This document shows, piece after piece, positions 55,257-64,000 of a DNA stretch of 64,000 nt (its first letter is position 1; each line of letters begins with the position of its first letter). Origin of the DNA: Isoetes taiwanensis (lineage: Eukaryota; Streptophyta; Lycopodiopsida; Isoetales; Isoetaceae). A model generated the notes under the pieces. The model ran no database searches, had not been told where the DNA came from, and saw only the letters and a program-made list of their open reading frames with translations. The stretch covers positions 14,248,356-14,312,355 of the forward strand of contig JAJEKV010000001.1 in the NCBI GenBank assembly GCA_021234155.1, in the 5' to 3' direction. The position numbers and the translations under genes are program-made.

Positions 55257-56719
55257 TATAATAAAACACAGTGACTGACATGAAAAGAGTTCATGACTTT
55301 CTCATTAAGATGGAATCGTGCAATTTGGTTGAAAGTAGTCTCTGTTGTTCCATATCTCGTCATCTATTTGTGGGTGGGAGAGATGGCAGAGGATCTTCAT
55401 GTGCTAGTGGCACCTCTTCATCATGTATGGAGTATTTGGACTCAGATTTGAGTGCTCTTTGATGCATTGGAAAGCTTACTTCCAGATCTTTCTAAGAGGT
55501 TCTTTGATGGATGATTGTCATTTTGGATCTGATCAACTTTGGTCTTTTTGTGGTGATTTTGACAGATTTAGCTCCATTGCAGGTAATGCCATTTTCATCA
55601 TAAGTGGAGATCCAAGTCTCCAATTTAGATGAGATTTTTAACCACTCCATAACAATGCTAAGAAATATAAACAGAAATGTTTTTTACAGTTTAGTTGCGG
55701 CCTGCTCTGCTGCTAGTAAGAGTGATAACAATCAAAATTCAACAGTTATTGATAATTACTCTTTCTGTTCCAACCATATTACCTCTTTGGTTCTCTGTTG
55801 CTGGTGCCCTTAGCAGTCATACGTAAAAATAGGGTGAAAGCAATTATGCCGCGTTCGCCTGTCACGCCTTGCCACGTGGCACATGTTCTTTTAAAAAATG
55901 TGAACAAAAATCAAGTCACGGATGTTTCTATTTTTTACTGTGCATTCTTCCCTTCAGCGGTAGTTTTACTCGACATTCCACCTTTTTCACTCTGCATTCT
56001 GTCCAATTTCACCTGGCAGAATTGCTTTCACCCATGTTTTCACGTTTTAAGAATCACCACGAGGCCATTAGCAGTTGTACATGAAGGGGATTTATATGGT
56101 TTTCTTTTGCTATAGCAAGTCAAGAGCAAGCCAAATGCAAACGAGTAAATAAACAAGAGCCATGAGTGCAAGCTTAATAAACAGATATGTTCATCCCTGA
56201 GAACTAGTTTCAAAACGGGAAATTAGTTTCTGATGACTGCGGTTAACACCGGTTGCAGGACCCCACCTGTCCACGACAAAATATGGTCGGCAGGGCTCGA
56301 ATTTGACAGCTTTCATGCCTGTTTTTGGGATTTTTGCTCGTCAAAACAGGCGAAAATTTATTTTGTATGGCAAATGAAAGGTAGCAGTTGGGCGATCGCC
56401 CAGAGAAGGGCAACTACAAGACATACTCATCATTTGAAAGGCTATGAACAGAGAAATGCCCGTCATTTTTCTTGCTATATATTTTTATAAATTTTAAACA
56501 TTTATATTATTATTGATTATAAATTTATAATATCTCTATACAGTATACATGATACACATCCAAATAATCCCATATCATTTTTTTTTAACCTCTGGTATAT
56601 TATAGATACGCCATTGTCTAACCAACGAACCTAAATCTATGCTAATAATGCAAGAAAATTAGCCACCTAAATCTATGCTTATATTCAAGAAATTTTTTCT
56701 GGAGGCGTATCCATTGCTC

Positions 56720-57365
56720 GAATATTCCTAGTACTGACGAATATGGTGCTTACACAAATGAGAAGGCTGAACGAGAGTTCCTTATGAGCATTATACGCAA
56801 TGTCTGCAGGTGCAATTTATTTGTTGAGGTAAGCTCCTCTCCATATTTTTCTATACTTGTACATGAATCTACATATCACATGCTTGAGAAGCATCTTATC
56901 GAGTATATGCAATACCTAACTGAAAATGGCAAAGGTGAACCCAAGTGTACCTTTGTGAGGCTTTTATCACTTGAGGATGGTACCGCTGAAGCAGCCTATG
57001 ATGCTTTATAGTCCTTGTTGGTATCTATGGATTTCAGTGAAAATAAAATAGTTTCTTTATTTACTGATGGTGCATCCAGAATCTTAGGATGTCGCACGGA
57101 CTTTGTCACTGGATTTCAAGCAAGGAACCCCGATATTAAGGGTATCCATTGCATAGCCCATAGAGAAGCACTTGCAGTAAAGGATGCTTTGACATCTAAT
57201 CCTGATGTTTGACTTTGTTGACAAACTAGCCAACAAAGTTTGTTCATAGTTGGGGAAGTCATCTAATCGACATGCAGAGTTCAAGGAGCTATTGGAAATA
57301 TATGATGAACATCATCTTAATGCTTTGCAAATACGTGGCGAAGCAAAGGAGAGGAACGCCACTTG
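56720..57365 (+). pseudogene. hAT-type transposase relic
   Basis: Two adjacent frames (56784-57011 and 57015-57212) read FSILVHESTYHMLEKHLIEY, VRLLSLEDGTAEAAYDAL, then VSLFTDGASRILGCRTDFVT and RNPDIKGIHCIAHREALAVK. This order, with 'DGAS...G...G', 'NP....HC.AHR.ALA', is the catalytic region of hAT-superfamily transposases of the DUF4371/ZNF862-like group. A stop at 57009-57011 separates the halves, and the sequence after 57212 is frameshifted and lacks the dimerisation domain. The usual active-site D in 'VDEST' is replaced by H (LVHEST). Confidence 0.75.
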
Positions 57366-57445
57366 AATAAGTTTTTGTGATTGATTTTGAACTTTAAACT
57401 ATTATTTTTGTTTCAATAGTATCTATGTAAGAACTTCATTATGTA

Positions 57446-57474
57446 CTAGAAACGTGTGCCCGGCGATGCCGGGC
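57446..57474 (-). mobile_element. Helitron-like 3' terminus (minus strand)
   Basis: On the minus strand a perfect hairpin GCCCGGC-atc-GCCGGGC (57458-57474) is followed by eight bases and CTAG (57446-57449), and the next base is T. A short GC hairpin a few bases before CTRR, with insertion before T, is the defining 3' end of Helitrons. The 5' end (TC preceded by A), which should lie at a higher coordinate, was not found, and no Rep/helicase frame is seen, so the element would be non-autonomous. Confidence 0.55.
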
Positions 57475-57499
57475 ATTAGTCATAAATGTGTGGAATGGG

Positions 57500-58986
57500 T
57501 AGACGTAAGGGAGTCTTCAAGTGTAATTTAAAAGTGCTAAATATAATGGTGTCTATGGATGTAATGGCATGTCGGGACTTATGTGGGGATGGGCAGGAAT
57601 AATGGATTTTATAGGGTGAAATAGAATGCTTAAACGTAATAGAGTTCGTACTACTTAGGTTTTTGTGGCAGATCGCAGATTTGATACATCCATTCTGGCA
57701 GTGACAAATGTTGATGTGTGCAATAGTTGATGCGAGTCACCCTTCTTCTTCTTTTTGTCAAAGGGAATTTATTTGAATTTGTCTATGTAGAGATTATTGT
57801 TGTTGATGAATGCCTGGTAGGCTAAGGGTTAGATCCTTCCAGATGTCCAATAATTGCAAACCTTCGGCTTTATGGTAAATGTGTGTTGTGATTGTGTGAT
57901 CAGGAAATTATACCACATTACGTTTAACTATAAGTAAAGATCACTACATAAGTTTTTGTATTTCCTATGTAAGTTTAAAAATTTAGGAGAAAGAACTTGA
58001 TTTTCAATTTTCAATTTCCAACCTACGAAAACACATCCATTCTACTAAAAGTCGAACCCTAGACTTGTATGAAACGTTCAGTAAATTAATAGTCATGACT
58101 CGTGTTTAAACACATGCAATTTTAGAAGAAAAACATGACTAATATCGCATTTGTGATGTGATGGTATAATTACTATTTACAATTGTCTGTCCCATTGATG
58201 TGTTACATCCTCTCGACTTTTTAGAAATCGTTATATGACTGACAAACCCTAAACCTTCAACTCCCAACCCTACCCTAAAGCCAAAACCTTAAATGGTTGC
58301 ACAGAATGTTGGGCATTACCATTGGTATATTTTGAATCCAAATGGTTGCTGGGAGATCAAGCATGGGGGATGTGATATACTTATTGTGTATAAGTCAGTC
58401 ATTGGAATTGCAGGGGAAGACGCTTAGCAAGGGTAAATTATTTTTTCTTGCTGACTTTCTCCAAAATATTGGAGTTGAGATGGGACCAAAGTAAGGGCTT
58501 TGCTTAGAAGCGATTTTTGAAAATATTGTTTTTTGCACCATTTGATGGTTTGAAAGCATTCTTGTTAGCGCACCATATAAATGGTTGAGTTCAAGGTGAG
58601 ACAATGCCTTGAAAGTAAAACATTGAAAATTTGTTACCAAGTTGGTTTTGTAAAAGGTTAAATTCTATGAATGAGAAGCGGTTTACTCATATTTATGGTA
58701 CGAATGAAGCAAATACCACATGTTCCATTAAATTCCACATGTACCTATCACTACCTTAAGAAGTTAGAATGAAAGTCAACTTCATTTTCAGAATTGAACA
58801 TAAACGATCAATGATAAACCGTGTTGTTCATAACTCACATATAAGCCATAAGTTATTGATGCTAAAAGGCTTTCTACCATACATTGTGTTGTTGCCGCAT
58901 ATATGGAAAAGTCATATGCATATGTTTGTAGCACAAAGTCTTAAAACGAAGATGTCTTAAAACAAAAGAATGTTTAATTGTCTTAC
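57500..58986. other. AT-rich region, possibly Helitron body; no gene recognised
   Basis: No frame with a recognisable domain is present on either strand. If the minus-strand Helitron end at 57446 is real, this stretch would be its interior. Confidence 0.35.
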
Positions 58987-61900
58987 CATAGCCCACAATT
59001 TGTCCTTCAAAATGATTGTAGAAGACTTTGTAAAGGCCCTCATTTGCACAACAAATCCTCATTTGCACAATACAACTGCAGGAAATTTTTTATTAATGGA
59101 AGCGTCTTATCACTCAGTAGAGATTATCCACCTCAAAGGAATGATACACGAAAGCACTGCTAATGTTTTTATGCTAACATCATCTGTATAATTAACATTG
59201 TTCTGATGTGAGTAAAGTGGAACCAACAAAAAGAAAAAAATCCAAACATGAAAACACAGAAAATGACATGACCAGAAAGATAAAAAGAACTACCTGAGAG
59301 CTTCATGGGTCACAGAACTTCCAGTTAAATAAGTAGTTGCAGACCCAAGCATTACAGAAATGGATGAGGCTTGCCTTAGAATTATAGTACTCAAAATCCT
59401 TATTCTTTGGTAACTTATCTTCTCAGAGAAGAAAAATAACTCTGACGAAACAGAAAATGCATAGAGATCTTCCTATGAAACAGGCCTAGCAGCAGCAACT
59501 TATCCAGGTCTCATAATTCTGGCCATAAGAAAAGTCCTAGTCAAACTATAATGGGAGAATTATATTACAGATTCTTCACATATTTTCCTTGTAAAGTCCA
59601 GCATTAACATACCCGATCCAAGTTCTAGAGTGCCAATAGTAACCCATTCACATGGAGGAGAAGTGACTCTTTTTTCTGATGAAAACTTATATGCATGGTT
59701 TATAGCAATAGGGCTTTGTCTGCATATACAAACAACCAATAAATATGTATATCTGAATGCGCAGTTTTCGATAAATCTTTATATCTGAATGCGCACTTTC
59801 CAACATTGTTATGGTACCATGATCATGCCATGGGAAGAACTATATTGAATGTATATGCAGGTCTAGTTGGTTTGTATGTCCTATCTTCCAAGAGGAAAAG
59901 GAGAGCAATCTTTTCGATGATAAATTTACTTACATACAAAAATAGCTGCCTTTCTTGTTGTAGCTCAACCTGCAAATACAATTGAAAACATAGTTATATC
60001 AGACATTGAGACATTGACATTGCACTGAAGCCAAAACCATAAGGCAAGTAAAACATGCAATATTGTGCAGATCTGGTAGTGGACTAACATGATAGAATAT
60101 TTTATCCTCAAATTAATTGCAGATCTAATAATGTAATTGATCCTAATACAACTCTTCTAATTTAAGAGAGAGACATATGTCAACACTGCTTTAGAATCCA
60201 CTGATTTGTGCCATTGAAAATAATGGTTGTTGTGGTGAAAATTGGTAAGGGGGAATAAGCTTCATCTAGCCCTTCCTATTCTTCCGAAACAGGAGCCAGC
60301 TTTTGATGCTGCATCTAATTCGGCAGAAAAGCGCCAACAATCTGTGGCCTTTGTAACACCATTGCTGCTACTTCCTGAGATAATCCACAAAAGAGAGGCA
60401 TTCAACTAATGTGTCTTGACATGCACCAGCTCAGTTTGTTTGGGAACTGTTTCCACTTTAGAAGGATGTTTGCATAGAGAAAATGTGAAGAAGTTTAATA
60501 ATGGAAGAATATTTGCATATGGATGCCCAAAGACCAAGAGATATTTTCCCGATGCAAAATTCATCATAAGCATGCAGAAGAAGAAATATATCACACAATT
60601 TAAACTTAATGCAGATATCCTCTTGCAAGTACAATATTTATAAGTTCTGCAGTGTACAATTCAGAAGTAAATATAGAACAAACCTTCGCTTCAAATTTTT
60701 GCTTTTGGAATAGGATGCAATCTTAAATACTTCAGAAAAACTATTTGCCCAGAATTTGTAACTTGTTATGACCACAAAAAATTAAAAAGCGTGAAAAGAA
60801 AAAAATCTTGGCAATGGCCTATCCTCTACAGTCATACCATTCAGATGTCCTAGTTTCGTCCTAGTTTCTTTCTGTTTATCCTCTACAATCATACCATTCA
60901 GATGTCCTAGTTTCTTTCTGTTGGGTTGCATAGAAGCTAGGCAAACAAAGGCAATTTTGAATCACAGTTCTTGCTAAAAAACAAATGTCAAATCCTTACA
61001 CATTTGGGGAATGAAGTAAAAGAAACTTTGGGGATCATATTCTGCAAACAGACACCAAATTCATCTCTATATCCAACAGTCGTAGATAAATGAAACGTAT
61101 AGAATGAGATCAACGATATACAGGAAAGAAACCAGAAGCTCCTTTTGTTATGAGGGATTAATTATGTAATAGCATTTGCAGTTTGGATCTTTCGGGCAAG
61201 GACACTGTTATGTTTTGGTGGGTTGCAGGTTTAAGTTTTTATATTTTTCTTTCTGCAGCGAATGGATGGACCTTGCCAGATTAACAGGCCTGCAAGCTCA
61301 CCGTGGTCATTACATGCAAGTCTTGGTGATGAATCTCACCTGGTGTTTGCAGATGAAATCTCCAGAAGCAAGAGAACAACGCTCCAGAAGCTTGAATCCT
61401 GAAACACAAATATTATCATTAGTCTTAGCAAGAAAGCTAAGAACTCAATGTTGTGTTCTACCTGGTGTTTGCAGATGAAATGGTGTACTCCAGAAGCAAG
61501 AAAATAACACTCCAAAAGTTTGAATCCTTCTCACCACTCGCTTCGCGATGCTCGGTATGAACGGTAAATAAATTTTAGACTATGTGGACAATGTCTATGC
61601 AGCAGCTAGAACATCATCATTCATAAAACCATCTTGGATCTTAGCTTCTGATTCTATGCAAATAATGAGAAACAATATTTGAATCTTAAATAAAAAACAT
61701 TCATCATCTTCGTAATGATAATTAAGAATACTTGTAAATACAGACAAACAGTATATTGCATCTAATGTAGCCCCATAGAGGAAAGGTGCCACATAAGGAA
61801 TAAGGAAATGAGTGGCTTGCAGCATAGAACCAATTTTCATGGTCAAGGTAAATGATCGAGATCATGCCATGCTTAAAGCCCATTTGAATCTTGCAGAATC

Positions 61901-62282
61901 ATATGCTCATCTTCTCAACTTCAAAGGTAAACTTGCAACCTATAGAAGCATGCTACTTGTAATAATTATGTAAACAAACTATCGCAAAGTTATCGGAAAA
62001 AATTTATATCAATTCCATACCCAGCGCTTTGACCATATTTCTTCAGCGCAAATTTGTTTATCTTTATCTTTGATATTAAACTTTCGTTCTAAGGTTCGCT
62101 TATCTCTTCCTTCCTGAAAGAGATTCTCAAGCACATGCAATACATGATTCACTTCAATGGTTGATTATTGTACTTGCATAATGCAAACAATCTTCTCTGT
62201 TGTGAAGTTCCCTCTGATACCCCAAGACATATAATAGATTTAAGTGCAACATTACCTCTGATGCAAGCAGAAGGTTGTTCAT
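58987..62282 (-). CDS. Unrecognised multi-exon locus (candidate gene, minus strand)
   Basis: The best-supported part is a start exon at 62282-62256 (MNNLLLASE, donor gtaatg) that splices in phase to 62113-62021 (acceptor tctctttcag, donor gtatgg), giving EGRDKRTLERKFNIKDKDKQ followed by ICAEEIWSKRW. Downstream exon-like segments with splice signals are 61526-61462 and 61398-61340 (a duplicated pair), 59969-59934 (ttgcag...gtaagt), 59374-59294 (QASSISVMLGSATTYLTGSS) and 59075-58987 (tttcctgcag...gtaaga; SCIVQMRICCANEGLYKVFY when joined to the previous exon). The phases of 59374 and 59075 fit each other. Not all joins are determined, and I do not recognise the protein. It could be a real gene with small exons, a spliced non-coding RNA or a decayed gene. 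Confidence 0.4.
60820..60920 (+). repeat. 57-bp tandem duplication
   Basis: 'tatcctctaca.tcataccat' with 'tcagatgtcctagtttc' occurs twice, at 60820 and 60877, nearly identical. It lies in what would be an intron of the minus-strand locus. Confidence 0.8.
61340..61526 (-). repeat. Duplicated exon-like block
   Basis: Two segments, 61526-61462 (65 nt) and 61398-61340 (59 nt), are about 80 percent alike by eye and share 'ttgcttctggag' and 'catctgcaaacaccaggt'. The second is preceded by a strong acceptor (tgtttcag); both end at a GT donor. Both lengths leave remainder 2 on division by 3, so either could replace the other without changing phase. Confidence 0.6.
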
Positions 62283-62299
62283 ATTAACTCAATGCAATC

Positions 62300-63204
62300 C
62301 CAATCAAGCCGCCATAAATTTCCTTCTCGATGAAGAGCTAACGGTAGAAGGCATGCGAATCAATCACCCTATAGTTTGCATTGCCTGAAAGAAATTGGCA
62401 AATCAAATTTTTAACTTTTAAAGAACCATACACAGCCAAATAATGTTAATGCTCTGCAAAAATGGTGATAATACCTTTCGTTCTCTTTCCAAGACCAATC
62501 ATCCATGTTTACAATAAAATGGATTTGAGAAGGGACCCGAGCTTTGAACCGTCCGGCATTTTATTTTATAGACCCTAAATTAATGGCTCCATCTCTGCAA
62601 GAAGTCCTGCAAGAATTGATTCGTCTACATTTCTGTGATGGCTTAGGGGAGGCCAAAAGATATCTGAAATAGGATATAGGATGCAATGCTCAATGCTCAA
62701 TAGCTGTAAATCGATTCTCCACAATATGACAAACAATCAATGCCTCCACAAAGGGACCAAATACCTTGTGCAAGTTTATAGGAAGGTGAAGCATTGTGAC
62801 CAATGTTGCTGCACGAATTGCCAGAACGGATGCTGCTGCCTGAGGACTCCGAGATTTGATTTACTTCTGCCGTTTTCAAGCTCTGAAAGGTATCGTGGAA
62901 AGGTAGAGGAGAGGAATGTTCAGCAAAGAAACTCTGCTTAAATTTTCTAAAAAACGCCTAAAACCAAAGCCGAAGGCAAAAACGAACTGAGGCTTGCAAA
63001 CTCTAAGACTTGTTAGTTTGGAGTTCCGGCCCAGCTCAAGCTTGGGCGTCAAAAACCATGGGAGAGCTTGGAGCGCCAAAAATCGGGAGCAGAGGAGGAC
63101 AGAAGGAAGATAATTCGTAGGCAGGGAGGCAGGATTCAAACACCCCACTTGAAAACTGGCCATCAATACTCCCAGCTCGCGTCTGCAGGAGAGACTGCAA
63201 AATG
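62300..63204 (-). other. Possible upstream exons of the minus-strand locus
   Basis: Several splice-like segments occur: an open stretch ending YKLAQ at a donor (about 62770), a segment after 'cctatttcag' (about 62663) reading HHRNVDESILAGLLAEMEPL before a stop, and ATGGATGATTGGTCTTGG (about 62508) before a donor. They do not join into one uninterrupted frame. A 114-codon frame at 62876-63220 starts like a transit peptide (MASFQVGCLNPASLPTNYLP) but has no continuation. They may be alternative leaders or a decayed gene. Confidence 0.3.
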
Positions 63205-63246
63205 AAAGGGAACGCCGCATGCGGCGTAAGATGCGGCGTTCCCTTT
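63205..63246. repeat. Perfect inverted repeat, 16-bp arms
   Basis: AAAGGGAACGCCGCAT (63205-63220) pairs exactly with ATGCGGCGTTCCCTTT (63231-63246) around a 10-base spacer. It is much more GC-rich than its surroundings. It may be a small foldback element or a regulatory stem. No terminator-like T run is attached. Confidence 0.85.
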
Positions 63247-64000
63247 GGCACGGAACCCAACACTATCACAAAATAAAAAAGAAGATTTCATGAACTTACA
63301 ATAGGAATATACTTTGTTTATGTATCTATCTATGTTTTTTCGAGGGAAAAATTTGGTTTCTGTTATTTTAAATTTTGTTATTGCATTTGAATCCTTTTAA
63401 ATTTTGTTATTGCATTTGAATCCTGTCACAAAAAGGTGTAAAATTATTTTGACCGTCACTATAAAATTAAGGGCGCACCGTCGAATTCGAGCACTGTCGC
63501 ACTCGCAGGTTTGATACCAAGGTGCCCATTTATGAGGCTTTTCCATTCAATTGTAGAAGTCCTGTATATAACATGCCCTAAATGCAGAAGTCATGCGGGT
63601 TTGGGTCCAGAAAATGTAAAATGCAATCCGGCCAAGTAAAGGCACGGCAGACTTGCAATCGCAGATTGGGAAGAAGACGAAGCTTTATGGGAAACAGGAA
63701 AAAGTACACCGAGGAGAATGGAATATGATGCCGCTGCTTGCTCACCGCCCACGGTCCCTTTTACATTTTGAAGTTGTAAGAATTGTCTTAGCATTTTTCT
63801 CTTAAAGATATGATGCGAAAAGGATTGTTGGCCTGCATACTATATCTCAGAAAATATTTAAATTTCAATTTTGTAACTATACAAGAAATTATCAAAATGT
63901 GACCCTACAGCAGGCTTCCAAATGTGTTATGGCTTGGAATACCTCCATATTGCAAGAGAAGCTGTATAAGATATCATGCTTTTCTTCATAATCACGTTAT
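63247..64000. other. Right end of the window, no gene recognised
   Basis: AT-rich sequence with one repeated phrase ('ttttaaattttgttattgcatttgaatcct', about 63366-63424, two copies). No coding sequence is supported. It may hold the promoter of the minus-strand locus. Confidence 0.4.

Noticed and set aside
60260-60410. Plus-strand open stretch that looks exon-like (PKQEPAFDAASNSAEKRQQS)
   Set aside because: There is no supporting start, partner exon or recognised family, and it lies within the span of the opposite-strand candidate locus.
60670-60720. Extra exon of the minus-strand locus (possible SYSKSKNLKRR segment)
   Set aside because: The donor (gtttgt) and the acceptor are both weak and the phase cannot be tied to neighbouring exons.
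63205-63246. Helitron 3' hairpin
   Set aside because: No CTRR motif follows the stem at the right distance on either strand, and the arms are longer than usual.

Overview
This window is nuclear DNA of a land plant: multi-exon genes with GT-AG introns, plant-specific gene families, and long AT-rich intergenic DNA packed with degraded retrotransposons. The wide gene spacing and the mix of old Ty3/gypsy, Ty1/copia, LINE, SINE, Harbinger, hAT and Helitron-like sequence suggest a large, repeat-rich genome. A fern or another seed-free plant is my guess, but the sequence does not settle the species.

Three conventional genes stand out. A COP1-interacting protein 7 (CIP7)-type gene lies at 2897-7962 (+, nine exons). 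An AGD14-type ArfGAP gene lies at 23344-27055 (+, thirteen exons). A BT1/folate-biopterin transporter gene lies at 40716-43218 (-, two coding exons). Splicing as read from the sequence gives uninterrupted proteins of about 1313, 783 and 485 residues. A possible fourth, unrecognised multi-exon transcription unit lies on the minus strand at about 58987-62282; it contains a duplicated exon-like block.

The rest is mostly mobile DNA. From left to right: a Ty3/gypsy LTR-plus-gag fragment whose LTR carries a perfect four-unit heat shock element (60-935); tRNA-derived SINE sequence (1077-1446); LINE and Ty3 relics (8.3-13.4 kb); a structurally complete Ty1/copia element (15590-21325) with 5-bp target duplications, inserted into an older gag-like relic; LINE fragments and long microsatellites (30.7-33.6 kb); a 5'-truncated LINE with a 16-bp target duplication (34558-37433); a Ty3/gypsy gag relic (38.2-39.6 kb); a complete two-gene PIF/Harbinger transposon (43633-49602) inserted in the tail of a SINE; a gag-only copia derivative (52984-54885); a hAT transposase relic (56.7-57.4 kb); and a Helitron-like 3' terminus (57446-57474).

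The three host genes do not form a pathway or operon. Their only shared context is that each sits between blocks of transposons. The most interesting items are the heat-shock-element LTR, the intact Harbinger pair (Myb-like protein plus DDE transposase), the short repeats that share an ATCT/GATA-type 3' tail with a LINE fragment, and the unrecognised spliced locus near the right end.
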